DNA of 64,000 nucleotides. Origin: Devosia crocina (lineage in GTDB: Bacteria; Pseudomonadota; Alphaproteobacteria; Rhizobiales; Devosiaceae). The position numbers and the translations under genes were made by a program. Numbering within the stretch: position 1 is the first letter of the stretch; the number at the start of each line of letters is the position of its first letter. This document shows, piece after piece, positions 44,570 through 53,899 of this stretch. The notes beneath the pieces are model-generated. The model was not told the DNA's origin. It saw nothing but the letters and a program-made list of their open reading frames with translations, and searched no databases. The stretch covers positions 186,001 through 250,000 of the forward strand of contig NZ_FPCK01000001.1 in NCBI RefSeq assembly GCF_900116545.1, read 5' to 3'.

Positions 44570-45427
44570 CTAGCCCGGCAATCCGCCTCTGGCGACGGGC
44601 CGCGTCGGATCGCTGGCCCATTGCGACCAGGACCCGACATAAAGTGCAGCATCGACGCCCAGGGCTGCCAATGCCAGCACGGTGTGAGCCGCCGACATTC
44701 CAGCCCCGCAATAGGCGCCCACTGGCTTGGTCCCGTCAGCGCCAACAGCCTGGTAGATACCAGCCAAGGCGTCCTGATCGGCAAAGGTGCCGTAGTCGGT
44801 AAGGTTATCAGGCGCGGGCGTGCTGATCGCCCCAGGAATGTGGCCGCGCGCGGGGGCGCCTGCCGGCGTTGGGCCGCCCACGTAATTGGGCCGGATACGC
44901 GCATCAAGCAAAACGCCATTCCGCGCCATCGCAGCAGTGGCCTCTGCGTCGAGTTCAGGCATGTGTCCGGGAGACAAGGCGATATCGCTCGCCTTGACCG
45001 CTTGATGTGCCGTTTCTATCGGCATGCCATCCTTGATCCAGGCCGGCATGCCGCCGTCGAGCACTCTCACATCGTTGAGCCCGGCCCAGCGCAGTACCCA
45101 CCAGGCACGGGCCGCCACCATGCTGCGGTCGCTGTCATAAACCACCACGGTCGCCTCGGGTCTGAGACCCCAACGTTTCGCCTTGGCCTCGAGGACGTCG
45201 ATGGCGGGCAGGGGGCGCGCTCCGCCTTCCGGGGAGGCGGGGGCCTGAAAGTCCTCATAGGCTTCCGTATCGATGGCGCCCGGAATGCGTCGATCGCGGA
45301 TCGAGTCCGTGCCCGTATAGGGATTGACCGACTGCACGGCCAAAATGATGAGATCATCGCCCCGATCCATCATGGATTTGAGTTGCTTTGGCGTCAGCAG
45401 CACGCGGCTTCGTACGTCGTCGGTCAT
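44570..45427 (-). CDS. Cytoplasmic sulfurtransferase with two rhodanese domains
   Basis: A 285-residue SseA-like protein. The first domain (about residues 10-135) is inactive; the second has the active cysteine in VGAYCGAGMSAAHTVLALA. It should transfer sulfane sulfur from thiosulfate or 3-mercaptopyruvate to thiol acceptors. Unlike the rhodanese at 34905-35837, it has no signal peptide. The start is the ATG with GGGGGGAG upstream on its strand; an in-frame ATG at 45463 falls inside the shared promoter motif. It is divergent from the ABC ATPase gene. Confidence 0.88.
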   Translation of the reverse strand: MTDDVRSRVLLTPKQLKSMMDRGDDLIILAVQSVNPYTGTDSIRDRRIPGAIDTEAYEDFQAPASPEGGARPLPAIDVLEAKAKRWGLRPEATVVVYDSDRSMVAARAWWVLRWAGLNDVRVLDGGMPAWIKDGMPIETAHQAVKASDIALSPGHMPELDAEATAAMARNGVLLDARIRPNYVGGPTPAGAPARGHIPGAISTPAPDNLTDYGTFADQDALAGIYQAVGADGTKPVGAYCGAGMSAAHTVLALAALGVDAALYVGSWSQWASDPTRPVARGGLPG

Positions 45428-45448
45428 GGCTCCCCCCGGATCTCTTGG

Positions 45449-45470
45449 AATATTACGTAGCATATTACGT
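45449..45470. promoter_or_regulatory. Candidate GntR operator A between divergent genes
   Basis: Read on the minus strand it contains ATATGCTACGTAATAT, matching 14 of 16 positions of the site at 48137-48154. The forward strand holds a direct repeat of ATATTACGT spaced 12 bases apart. It lies between the second rhodanese gene and the ABC ATPase gene and just precedes TTGACA (45469-45474), a possible -35 element. Probable target of the nearby GntR regulator; inference. Confidence 0.5.
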
Positions 45471-45498
45471 TGACATTTGTCACTCAGGACGTTGTGGT

Positions 45499-47343
45499 AT
45501 GGCGTCCCTATCTAGGAATGTCGCCGTGTCCATCCTCTCTGTCCAACATCTCACCACGCAATTGCGCCGCCAGGGTCAATGGAACACCGTTGTCGACGAT
45601 GTGAGTTTCGCTATCGGCGCCAATGAGACAGTGGCGGTTGTTGGCGAATCCGGTTCGGGCAAGAGCGTCACAGCGCTCTCGATCATGGGGTTGCTGCCCG
45701 AGAGGACCAGCAAGGTCTCCGGTCGCGTCCTGCTCGATGGCGCGGACCTACTGAGCTTTGACGAAAAGCAGATGCAGGCGCTGCGCGGCGAAAAGATCGG
45801 CATGATCTTTCAAGAGCCGATGACGAGCCTCAATCCTGTTCTGACTGTCGGTCGACAGATTGCCGAGACGCTGATTCGCCACCGCGGCCTGAGCCGCGCG
45901 CAAGCCAAAACCCAGACTATTCAATTGCTGGATCGGGTGCGCATTCCTGCCGCCGCGCGCCGGTTCAATGAGTTTCCCCATGAGCTTTCCGGCGGCATGC
46001 TGCAGCGCGTGATGATCGCCATGGCGCTCGCCTGCCGGCCCCGCCTGCTGATTGCTGACGAGCCGACCACCGCACTCGACGTCACTATCCAGGCGCAGAT
46101 CCTCGATCTGATCAAGGAACTGCAGCGCGAAGAGAATATGGGTGTGCTGTTCATTACCCATGACATGGGTGTTGTGGCCGAGATTGCCGACCGCACCGTC
46201 GTGATGTTCCGCTCCAAGGCGCTCGAGAGCGGGCCAACCGAAGACATCTTCGAGAATTCGACACAAAACTATACGCGGGCCCTTCTCGCCGCCGTGCCCC
46301 AGCTGGGTTCGATGGCCGGCATGGCCCACCCCACCGCATTTCCGATCATCGACATCGCGACTGGCGCTACCGTGCCTGCCCGCGAAAGCAGCGATACTGT
46401 CATGCCTGGAAAGCCGGTGCTCAAGGTCGACAATCTCGTTACCCGCTTCGAAATTCGCTCCGGGCTGTTCGGCAAGATCATGGGCCGCGTGCATGCGGTA
46501 GAAAATGTCAGCTTTTCGCTCCAGCCGGGCGAGACGCTGGCTCTTGTGGGCGAATCGGGTTGCGGCAAATCCACGACAGGGCGCTCGGTGCTGCGGCTCG
46601 TGGAAGCGACCAGCGGATCCATTGAGGTGGCCGGCGAAGACGTGCGCGCCATGCCCAAGCGCCTGCTCGACGCAAAGCGGCGCACTATGCAGATGATCTT
46701 CCAGGATCCGTTCTCGAGCCTCAATCCGCGTATGCGCATCGGCGAGGCTATCGCCGAACCGCTCTTGAGCCATGGACTTGAAACGCCAGCCATGGCGCGC
46801 CACCGCGTCACCGAATTGCTTGAGCGTGTCGGTCTTGGTGCCGACATGGCGCAGCGCTTTCCTCACGAGTTTTCAGGTGGGCAGCGCCAGCGCGTCGCCA
46901 TTGCCCGCGCCCTGGCGCTCAACCCCAACCTGATCGTCGCCGATGAGGCCGTGTCGGCGCTCGACGTTTCGGTCAAGGCGCAGGTGGTCAATCTGATGCT
47001 CGAGCTTCAGGAGCGGCTCAAGCTTGCTTATCTTTTCATTTCCCACGACATGGCCGTCGTCGAGCGCGTCAGCCATCGTGTGGCCGTCATGTATCTGGGC
47101 GAAATCGTCGAGATCGGGCCGCGCGCCGAGATCTTCGGCAATCCCCAGCATCCCTATACCAAAAAGCTCCTCGCCGCCGTGCCGATCGCCGATCCCAAGC
47201 GCCGGCACTTGCGCCGGGCAGTCGGCAATGACGAGATCCGCAGCCCAGTTCGCCCCGCCGACTTCATCCCGCCGACGCGCCAATATTTCGAGCCGACGCC
47301 GGGTCATGTCGTACAGGTGCCCGGAGCTGAGTGGGCGGCCTGA
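45499..47343 (+). CDS. Fused double ATPase of a peptide-type ABC importer (DppDF)
   Basis: This 614-residue protein joins two ABC domains. The first has Walker A GESGSGKS, signature LSGGMLQR and Walker [13 protein letters not shown]. The second has [16 protein letters not shown] and [12 protein letters not shown]. Each has the oligopeptide-transport C-terminal extension, the second ending in the [15 protein letters not shown] tail. It should power the permease pair encoded on the opposite strand. The start is the ATG at a CAGGAC spacing; a GTG nine codons later is possible. Tail-to-tail with the GntR gene, one base apart. Confidence 0.93.
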   Translation: MASLSRNVAVSILSVQHLTTQLRRQGQWNTVVDDVSFAIGANETVAVVGESGSGKSVTALSIMGLLPERTSKVSGRVLLDGADLLSFDEKQMQALRGEKIGMIFQEPMTSLNPVLTVGRQIAETLIRHRGLSRAQAKTQTIQLLDRVRIPAAARRFNEFPHELSGGMLQRVMIAMALACRPRLLIADEPTTALDVTIQAQILDLIKELQREENMGVLFITHDMGVVAEIADRTVVMFRSKALESGPTEDIFENSTQNYTRALLAAVPQLGSMAGMAHPTAFPIIDIATGATVPARESSDTVMPGKPVLKVDNLVTRFEIRSGLFGKIMGRVHAVENVSFSLQPGETLALVGESGCGKSTTGRSVLRLVEATSGSIEVAGEDVRAMPKRLLDAKRRTMQMIFQDPFSSLNPRMRIGEAIAEPLLSHGLETPAMARHRVTELLERVGLGADMAQRFPHEFSGGQRQRVAIARALALNPNLIVADEAVSALDVSVKAQVVNLMLELQERLKLAYLFISHDMAVVERVSHRVAVMYLGEIVEIGPRAEIFGNPQHPYTKKLLAAVPIADPKRRHLRRAVGNDEIRSPVRPADFIPPTRQYFEPTPGHVVQVPGAEWAA

Positions 47344-47344
47344 A

Positions 47345-48064
47345 CTAGAACGAAATCCCGCTATGGGGCCTATCGAGCAGGGCGTGGATCAGACCCTGCC
47401 TTGTATTCTCGTTGTGCTCAACCATGGCAGCGCGTGCGGCTTCCGGGTCGCGCTGTCTGAGGACCGCAACAATTTTGTGGTGGTCATTACTGGTCTCTGG
47501 GTTCACGTCGCGCACCTGCGCGCCCATGTAGAAGAACCTGCCGCACTCTTCGAGATGGCTGACGACGAGGCTCAGCAGCCGCGGATTGCGCGAGGCCCGG
47601 GCAATGGCGGTGTGAAAATCCTCATTGGCGCGCACGAAGCTTTGCGTGCTCACATTTTCTCCCCGCACATAACTTGCATCGGCAAGGGCATCGAGCTGGG
47701 CGAGTTCGCTTTCGGTGAGGTTTACGGCAGCCAGGGCACCCGCTGTGCCTTCCAGCATGGCGCGCACGGCGAAGAGGTCATTCATGTCCTTGACCGTGAC
47801 CGAAGTCACCCGATAGCCGCGGCGCGGAAAGGCTTCCACGAGCCCTTCGACGCCCAGGCGCCCAAGCGCCTCGCGCACCGGGGTCTTGCTCATGGCAAGA
47901 TCATCGGCCAGCTCCAGCTCACTCATCTCGCTGCCCGGCGGCAGCTGTCCGGTGATGATGCGCTGGCGCAACTGCTGATAGGCCCGATCCGTCAGGGAGA
48001 TTTTGGTTTTGGTCGAAAGGTCCATGGTGTCCAAAAGAGCTTTTTGGCCGTGCGCGTTTGGCAT
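47345..48064 (-). CDS. GntR family regulator, FCD (FadR-like) subgroup
   Basis: A 239-residue repressor-type protein: winged-helix domain near residues 22-90 (PGSEMSELELADDLAMSKTPVREALGRL, shown here in two parts as the helix-turn-helix) and an FCD effector domain with the metal-binding Asp/His set (NEDFHTAIARAS, DHHKIV, VEHNENT). FCD regulators bind small organic acids. It sits divergently to the racemase-led operon and is the probable regulator of the whole locus. The start may be the ATG at 48025 (MDLSTKTK) instead. Confidence 0.9.
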   Translation of the reverse strand: MPNAHGQKALLDTMDLSTKTKISLTDRAYQQLRQRIITGQLPPGSEMSELELADDLAMSKTPVREALGRLGVEGLVEAFPRRGYRVTSVTVKDMNDLFAVRAMLEGTAGALAAVNLTESELAQLDALADASYVRGENVSTQSFVRANEDFHTAIARASRNPRLLSLVVSHLEECGRFFYMGAQVRDVNPETSNDHHKIVAVLRQRDPEAARAAMVEHNENTRQGLIHALLDRPHSGISF

Positions 48065-48136
48065 GCCGGAACATATGCCAGCAGAAAGATTGACTATCTA
48101 GGACGCACACAAGCCTTTTCCTGTGTCCAGCTGTAG

Positions 48137-48154
48137 TATATTACGTGGAATATT
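48137..48154. promoter_or_regulatory. Candidate GntR operator B between regulator and catabolic operon
   Basis: TATATTACGTGGAATATT has perfect inverted arms ATATT/AATAT around ACGTGG. On the minus strand it reads ATATTCCACGTAATAT, matching site A at 14 of 16 positions. It lies in the 106-base divergent region between the GntR gene and the racemase gene, 17 bases before the racemase GTG, where bound repressor would block transcription. Confidence 0.5.
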
Positions 48155-48170
48155 CAAGCGCAGGTGTGCC

Positions 48171-48833
48171 GTGCCATCGATTCTCGTTATCAATCCAAAC
48201 AGCTCTCCTGCCGTCACGCGCTCCATGGAGAATTGCCTCGGCATCGTCCGTGAGCGGACCAGCTACGATATCTCCTGCATCGAGCTGCCAAAGTCGCCGC
48301 CGGGCATCGAGACCGACGAGCATGTCGGCATGGTCATCCCCCACATCGTTGAAAAAATCGGCGAAACCAACGCCGACGCCTATGTGCTGGCCTGCTTTTC
48401 CGATCCCGGCATAGCCCAGGTGCGGGCCAAAACCGGCAAGCCGGTCACCGGAATCGCCGAATCTGCCTATCTGGCGGCTCTGGGTCTTGGGAACAAATTC
48501 GGCATTGTTTCGCTGGGACCCTCCTCGATCGGTCGTCACAAGCGCTATCTCGATGCGCTCGGCCTTTCCGCGCGCCTCGCCGGGGATCGCTCCATCGACA
48601 TGACCATTCCCCAGCTCATGGCCACCGATGTCGTCGAAACCGTTCTGCGTACCGGCACGAAGCTGCGCGACGAGGATGGTGCCGACGTGGTCATTCTGGG
48701 ATGCGCCGGGCTCGGGTCCTACCGCACCGCGCTCGAGGATGCTCTCGGTCTCCCGGTCGTCGATCCGGTACAGGCGGGCGTCGCGCTGGCTGTCACCAAT
48801 CTTGATCTCAATTATCGCACAAAGGCTCGTTGA
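48171..48833 (+). CDS. Asp/Glu/hydantoin racemase family protein
   Basis: The 220-residue protein begins VPSILVINPNSSPAVTRSM, the hallmark N-terminus of hydantoin racemase-like enzymes. It has the two catalytic cysteines in VLACFSDPGI (near residue 76) and VILGCAGLGSYR (near residue 181). Family members racemise 5-substituted hydantoins, allantoin or amino acids without cofactor. The start is a GTG. The stop lies three bases before the amidohydrolase ATG, which agrees with a racemase-hydantoinase pair. Confidence 0.88.
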   Translation: MPSILVINPNSSPAVTRSMENCLGIVRERTSYDISCIELPKSPPGIETDEHVGMVIPHIVEKIGETNADAYVLACFSDPGIAQVRAKTGKPVTGIAESAYLAALGLGNKFGIVSLGPSSIGRHKRYLDALGLSARLAGDRSIDMTIPQLMATDVVETVLRTGTKLRDEDGADVVILGCAGLGSYRTALEDALGLPVVDPVQAGVALAVTNLDLNYRTKAR

Positions 48834-48836
48834 CCC

Positions 48837-50192
48837 ATGGACCAGGTGATCCGAGGCACCGTCGTCACGCCCACCGGCTCCATCGAAAACGGCTGGCTGG
48901 CAATCAAGGGCAACAAGATTGCGGCGATCGGCGAAGGGCAGGCGCCAGACGCCGCTTCCGTGCATGACGCCGGCGCGGCCTACGTCATCCCGGGCGTCAT
49001 TGATGGCCAGACCCATGCGGGCAGCTATGGTGGCCTGCCGGGCATCGGCTCGACCACGCGTTCGGCGGTTGCCGGCGGCATAACCACTATTGTCGACATG
49101 CCCTATGACAATCCGGCTCCGCTCAATACCCTTGAGCGGCTTGAGGACAAGAAGGCGGCCGTCGCCGCCCATGCCCATGCCAATGTGGCGCTCTATGGCA
49201 CCGTCATGCCTGGACAGGATATGGGATCGGTGCAGCCGCTGATCGAGGCTGGCGTCGTAGCCTTCAAGATTTCCGGCTTTGAATCGAGCCCTACGCGTTT
49301 TCCCCGCATCGCCGCGGACCAGTTGCTGGATCTCTTCGAGGCTCTTGCTCCGACCGACGTACCGCTGGGCATCCACAATGAAGACCAGGAAATCGTTCGC
49401 AGCCGCATCGCCCGCGCCAAGGCGACAGGACAGAATGGCATCGAAGCCCATTCATCGAGCCGTCCGTTGGCGGCCGAACAGGCCTCCACTGCGCATTTCC
49501 TTGAACTTGGCGCGCTGTCCGGCGCCCACGCCCATATCGTGCACCTGACATCGGCCCGGGGCTTCCATCTCGTTGAAAACTATCGCCGCGATGGGTTCCG
49601 CGCAACAGGCGAACTCTGCGTTCACTATCTTTGGTTCGATCCCTCGGTCGATAATGCGCTGGGCGCGCGCATGAAGGTCAATCCGCCCATTCGTCCAGGT
49701 CAGATCGAGGCGCTCTGGGCCGATGTCGTGGCTGGGCGCGTTGCCTTTGTCAGTTCCGACCATTCGAGCTGGCCCATCGACAACAAGTTCACGCCGTCGA
49801 TCTTCGATGCAGGCGCAGGCGTTCCTGGCCTCGAAACCCTGCTGCCCGCCTTCTATACCGGGGCAGCACAGCGCCAGCTCGATGCGCTGCGTCTCACGGT
49901 GGAACAGCTCGCCGAGCGGCCGGCAAAATTCTTCGGCCTCTGGCCCGAAAAAGGCGTGCTGCAGCCTGGCGCCGACGCCGATATCGCCATCCTCTCGCTC
50001 GAGCCGCAGGTTTGGGACGAGACCAAAGCCCATGACGAACTCAACTGGAGCCCGTTTCACGGCCGCCCGTTCGATTGCCGCGTGGCACGCACCTATGTTG
50101 GCGGCAAACTGGCCTGGGATGGCCAGGCTATCGTCAACCAGCCGGGCGATGGCAAATATGCGCCGCGCCTTGCTTCTCACTGGTTCAACTAG
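48837..50192 (+). CDS. Dihydropyrimidinase/hydantoinase-like cyclic amidohydrolase
   Basis: A 451-residue amidohydrolase with the carboxylated-lysine site AFKISGFES (K144), the histidine ligands in GIHNED (H180) and HIVHLTSARG (H236) and the catalytic Asp in SSDHSSW (D308). The first metal motif, normally D-x-H-x-H, reads IDGQTHAG, so one His is Gln. The family opens cyclic amides (hydantoins, dihydropyrimidines, allantoin). It is coupled to the racemase gene and 11 bases from the lyase gene. Metal occupancy may be mononuclear. Confidence 0.88.
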   Translation: MDQVIRGTVVTPTGSIENGWLAIKGNKIAAIGEGQAPDAASVHDAGAAYVIPGVIDGQTHAGSYGGLPGIGSTTRSAVAGGITTIVDMPYDNPAPLNTLERLEDKKAAVAAHAHANVALYGTVMPGQDMGSVQPLIEAGVVAFKISGFESSPTRFPRIAADQLLDLFEALAPTDVPLGIHNEDQEIVRSRIARAKATGQNGIEAHSSSRPLAAEQASTAHFLELGALSGAHAHIVHLTSARGFHLVENYRRDGFRATGELCVHYLWFDPSVDNALGARMKVNPPIRPGQIEALWADVVAGRVAFVSSDHSSWPIDNKFTPSIFDAGAGVPGLETLLPAFYTGAAQRQLDALRLTVEQLAERPAKFFGLWPEKGVLQPGADADIAILSLEPQVWDETKAHDELNWSPFHGRPFDCRVARTYVGGKLAWDGQAIVNQPGDGKYAPRLASHWFN

Positions 50193-50203
50193 CAGGACTC
50201 TTC

Positions 50204-51130
50204 ATGCCGCAGATCACGACCGAGACAAAGGGCGTCTTCGTCATTGCTGTTACACCGTTTACCGACACCATGGCGGTGGACACCGCCAGCGTCGATTCCA
50301 TGGTGGATTTCTACTACGACAAGGGCGCCGACGGGCTGACCATTCTGGGCATGATGGGTGAAGCACCCAAGCTGACCCAGAGCGAAGCGCTCGACATCAC
50401 CCGCCAGACGCTCATGCGCTCCGGCGACAAGCCGGTCGTTGTCGGCGTTTCGGCACCCGGTCTTGCCGCTATCGAGGAACTGACCAAGGCGGTCATGGAC
50501 ATGGGCGCCGCCGGCGTCATGGTCGCGCCGCCTGGCTCGCTCAAGACAGACGATCAGATCTTCACCTATTATCAGAACGTTGTGGACACAATCGGCACCG
50601 ACGTTCCGGTGGTACTGCAGGATTTTCCGTTGGTGACGGGAATCCATATTTCGTCCTCGCTGCTCGGCCGCATTGTGGAAGCCATGCCGTCTATCGTCAT
50701 GCTCAAGCATGAAGACTGGCCGGGTCTGGCCAAGATTTCCGATATCCGCAATGCCGAGGCCAAGGGCCGCCGTCGCCTGTCCGTGCTGTGCGGCAATGGT
50801 GGTGTATTCCTGCCAGAGGAAATGGAACGCGGCGCCGATGGCGCGATGACGGGATTTGCCTTTCCCGAAATGATGGTCGATGTCGTCCGCCTCGCCGGCA
50901 ATGGCGAGATGGAGCGCGCGCAGGACATTTTCGACGCCTATCTGCCGCTGGTGCGTTATGAACAGCAGCCGGGGCTCGGCCTCGCCGTACGCAAGCATAC
51001 TCTGGCGAAGCGCGGCGCCATTGCCAGCGCGACCCAGCGTCGTCCCGGCGCTATGCTGGCACCCAAGGCCATCGCAGAAGTCGAGCGCCTGATCGCGCGT
51101 CAAACCCGCAAGCTGGAGGCTCTTGCCTGA
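50204..51130 (+). CDS. DapA-family aldolase/lyase, atypical active site
   Basis: The 308-residue (beta/alpha)8 protein has the Schiff-base lysine in IVMLKHEDWPG (K168) and GMMGEAPKLTQSE in place of the GTTGE loop. The catalytic tyrosine of the usual Y-N-x-P motif is replaced: VVLQDFPLVTG has Gln139 there. So it is not a true dihydrodipicolinate synthase; it may cleave or condense a pyruvate or 2-oxo acid-type substrate, or act as a hydrolase/dehydratase. The start is the ATG 11 bases after the amidohydrolase stop; the stop overlaps the SDR ATG. Confidence 0.87.
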   Translation: MPQITTETKGVFVIAVTPFTDTMAVDTASVDSMVDFYYDKGADGLTILGMMGEAPKLTQSEALDITRQTLMRSGDKPVVVGVSAPGLAAIEELTKAVMDMGAAGVMVAPPGSLKTDDQIFTYYQNVVDTIGTDVPVVLQDFPLVTGIHISSSLLGRIVEAMPSIVMLKHEDWPGLAKISDIRNAEAKGRRRLSVLCGNGGVFLPEEMERGADGAMTGFAFPEMMVDVVRLAGNGEMERAQDIFDAYLPLVRYEQQPGLGLAVRKHTLAKRGAIASATQRRPGAMLAPKAIAEVERLIARQTRKLEALA

Positions 51131-51858
51131 TGGATTTCGGACTTAAGGGAAAACGTGCCCTCGTTCTGGGCGGGAGCCGCGGCCTCGGTGCCGCCATCAC
51201 TCAGGCTCTGCGCGAGGAGGGCGTCACCGTCCTCGCCGCCTCTCGGAGTGGTGAATACAAGGTCGATCTGGCGGACCCCGCATCAGTCACGGCGCTCATC
51301 GAACGCGTCAAGGCCGGAGGCGGAGTCGATATTCTCGTCAACAATAGTGGTGGTCCCAAAGCCGGTCCGGCCCAGGGTCAGGCGAGCACTGACTGGCAGG
51401 CCGCGTTCAATGCGATGGCAGCTTCGCTCTATGCCATTACCGATGCCATGCTGCCCGGCATGATCGATCGCAAGTTCGGCCGCATTATCACGGTCGGCTC
51501 TTCGGGCGTCGAGGCGCCCATTGCGGGCCTCGCGCTCTCCAATGCCATTCGTGGCGCAGTTGCCGGCTGGTCAAAGACCCTCGCCGGAGAAGTCGCCAAG
51601 CATGGCATCACGGTCAACATGGTTCTGCCTGGCCGCATCGATACGGACCGCGTGCGCGAACTCGACGAGGGCAAGGCCGGCCGCACAGGCACCAGCGTCG
51701 AAGCCGTGCAGGAGGCTTCGCGCAATGAAATCCCCGCCGGTCGCTATGGGCGCCCTGAGGAGTTCGGTGCCGTCGTCGCTTTTCTCGCCAGCCAGCAGGC
51801 CAGTTACGTCACCGGCAGCATGCTGCGTATCGATGGCGGCATGATCAAGGGACTGTAA
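51130..51858 (+). CDS. Short-chain dehydrogenase/reductase with non-classical active site
   Basis: A 242-residue SDR with the nucleotide motif LGGSRGLGAAI near residue 13, NNSGGPKAG near 71 and the C-terminal YVTGSMLRIDGGM. The catalytic Y-x3-K is replaced by S-N-A-I-R (137-141), so classical hydride-transfer chemistry with Tyr as acid/base is unlikely. A divergent SDR clade with this type of substitution exists. The ATG overlaps the preceding stop (TGATG), and the next gene begins four bases after the stop. Confidence 0.87.
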   Translation: MDFGLKGKRALVLGGSRGLGAAITQALREEGVTVLAASRSGEYKVDLADPASVTALIERVKAGGGVDILVNNSGGPKAGPAQGQASTDWQAAFNAMAASLYAITDAMLPGMIDRKFGRIITVGSSGVEAPIAGLALSNAIRGAVAGWSKTLAGEVAKHGITVNMVLPGRIDTDRVRELDEGKAGRTGTSVEAVQEASRNEIPAGRYGRPEEFGAVVAFLASQQASYVTGSMLRIDGGMIKGL

Positions 51859-51862
51859 AAAC

Positions 51863-52990
51863 GTGACCTATGATTTCGACACCCAGATCGACCGGCGCAA
51901 TACCGGCAGCAACAAGTGGAGCAAATACCCCGCTGACGTGTTGCCAATGTGGGTGGCGGACATGGATTTTTCGGCCGCTCCGCCGATCGTTGCAGCGATC
52001 ACCGAGCGGCTGCAGCATCCGGTTTTCGGCTATTGCTCGGCCAAGCCGGAACTGCGCGAGCAGATCGTCGCCGACATGCAGGCGAAATATGGCTGGACCA
52101 TCTCGGCCGAGGACATCGTGTTCCTGCCCGGTGTCGAACCGGGCTTCAACATGGCTATCAAGGCGCTGCTGAAACCCGGCCAAACGCTGGCCATTCAAAC
52201 ACCCATCTATCGGCCGATCTTGATGGCACCGCGCCATTGGGAACTCTCGCAGGTCGATTTGCGCGTCGATCTGCCGGTGGCTGAACAAAGGTCCAGTCTG
52301 GCGCTGGCCGATGCAGTCCTGCTGTGCAATCCGCACAATCCCACAGGCAAGGTCTACCGTCGCGACGACCTGCTGGCTTTGGCCGAAGCGACTGGCGACA
52401 AGCCTATCATCTCCGACGAGATCCATTGCGAGCTGCTCTATGATGGGCGCCGCCATATCCCGATCGCCTCTCTCGATCCGTCAGTCGCGCAACGGACCAT
52501 CACACTGATGTCGGCGGCCAAGACGTACAATATTCCCGGGCTCAAGGCCGGTTTCGCCATCGTGACCGACACGGCCCTGCGCGAGCATTTCAACGCCTCG
52601 CGCCTGGGCATGGTCGACAGCGTCAACATTCTGGGCCTCGAAGCCTCGCTTGCCGCCTTCCGCGATTGTGCCGATTGGCGAGACGATGCCGTGGCTTATC
52701 TTCAGGAAAATCGGGATTACTTGGCCAAGGCAGTGGCCGAACGCCTGCCGGGTGTCCGCATGGAGGCGCCGGAAGGCACTTATCTCGCCTGGCTCGATTG
52801 CAGCGCGCTGGGACTGGCCGATCCGCAGAGCTATTTCGTCGAACATGCCCGTGTCGCCTTCAGCGCCGGCAGTGATTTCGGTGCCCGATACAACCAGTTT
52901 GTCCGCCTCAATTTCGGCTGCACACGTCAGACCTTGGTAGAAGCAGTCGACCGTCTTGCCTCCACCCCAGCCTTCGCCGGAGGCCGGTGA
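51863..52990 (+). CDS. PLP-dependent C-S beta-lyase (MalY/PatB family)
   Basis: The 375-residue fold-type I enzyme has the PLP lysine in MSAAKTYNIPGLKAG, the MalY/PatB start NKWSKYPADVLPMWVADMDF and NPHNPTGKVYRRDD. Members cleave cystathionine, S-alkylcysteines or cystine to pyruvate, ammonia and a thiol or persulfide. That makes it the likely carbon-sulfur bond-breaking step of this operon. The start is a GTG four bases after the SDR stop. Confidence 0.9.
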   Translation: MTYDFDTQIDRRNTGSNKWSKYPADVLPMWVADMDFSAAPPIVAAITERLQHPVFGYCSAKPELREQIVADMQAKYGWTISAEDIVFLPGVEPGFNMAIKALLKPGQTLAIQTPIYRPILMAPRHWELSQVDLRVDLPVAEQRSSLALADAVLLCNPHNPTGKVYRRDDLLALAEATGDKPIISDEIHCELLYDGRRHIPIASLDPSVAQRTITLMSAAKTYNIPGLKAGFAIVTDTALREHFNASRLGMVDSVNILGLEASLAAFRDCADWRDDAVAYLQENRDYLAKAVAERLPGVRMEAPEGTYLAWLDCSALGLADPQSYFVEHARVAFSAGSDFGARYNQFVRLNFGCTRQTLVEAVDRLASTPAFAGGR

Positions 52991-52991
52991 T

Positions 52992-53894
52992 GTGACCACT
53001 ATCGCGCCCATTCCTTTCGCGGTGGATCTGACTGTCCGCCCCGAAATCGTGCCCTTCTTCGATACGGCCTCCAATACCATCAGCTATGTGGTGCGCGATC
53101 CGGCATCGCAGAGCTGTGCGGTAATCGATTCCGTGATGGATTTCGACTACGCTTCGGGTGGCCTCTCGCACGAAAGCGCCGATCGCATCATCGCCCATAT
53201 TCGCGCCCAAGGTTGGCAGCTGGAATGGGTGATCGAAACTCATGTCCATGCCGATCACCTGTCGGCCGCGCCCTATATTCAGGAGCAGCTGGGTGGGCGA
53301 CTGGGCATTGGTGACCAGATCCGCACGGTGCAGGATACTTTCGGCAAGGTCTTCAACGAACGCACGCGGTTCGAGCGCGACGGTTCGCAGTTCGACCGGC
53401 TTTTTGCCGATGGCGACAGCTATTCCATAGGCACCATGACCGTGCACACGCTCTTTACGCCCGGGCACACACCGGCGGACATGGTCCACGTTATCGGCGA
53501 CGCGGCCTTTGTCGGCGATACGCTTTTCATGCCCGACGGCGGTTCGGCCCGCGCCGACTTTCCCGGCGGCGATGCGCGAACGCTCTATCGCTCCATTAGG
53601 CGCGTGCTGAGCCTGCCGGCAGAAACCCGGCTCTTCATGTGTCACGATTACGGCCCTAATGGCCGCGATATCGCCTGGGAAACCACAGTCGCCGAGCAAT
53701 CTGCCGAAAATATCCATGTCGGCGGCGGCGTGGACGAGGATACATTCGTTGCGATGCGCGAGCAGCGCGACAGCACGCTGGCCATGCCGCGCCTCATCAT
53801 CCCCTCGCTGCAGGTCAATATGCGTGGCGGACGCTTGCCCGAACCCGATGACGACGGCAGGGTCTTTCTCAGGGTACCGGTCAACGGCCTTTAA
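52992..53894 (+). CDS. Metallo-beta-lactamase-fold persulfide dioxygenase-like protein
   Basis: A 300-residue protein with THVHADHLSAAPYIQ (metal motif HxHxDH), FTPGHTPADMVHVIGDAAFV and MCHDYGPNGRDIAWETTV, matching the ETHE1/Blh group. Those enzymes oxidise glutathione persulfide to sulfite with a single iron. It starts at a GTG one base after the lyase stop, which fits sulfide or persulfide detoxification directly coupled to the C-S lyase. The sulfite-exporter-type gene follows five bases later. Confidence 0.88.
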   Translation: MTTIAPIPFAVDLTVRPEIVPFFDTASNTISYVVRDPASQSCAVIDSVMDFDYASGGLSHESADRIIAHIRAQGWQLEWVIETHVHADHLSAAPYIQEQLGGRLGIGDQIRTVQDTFGKVFNERTRFERDGSQFDRLFADGDSYSIGTMTVHTLFTPGHTPADMVHVIGDAAFVGDTLFMPDGGSARADFPGGDARTLYRSIRRVLSLPAETRLFMCHDYGPNGRDIAWETTVAEQSAENIHVGGGVDEDTFVAMREQRDSTLAMPRLIIPSLQVNMRGGRLPEPDDDGRVFLRVPVNGL

Positions 53895-53899
53895 CCGGG

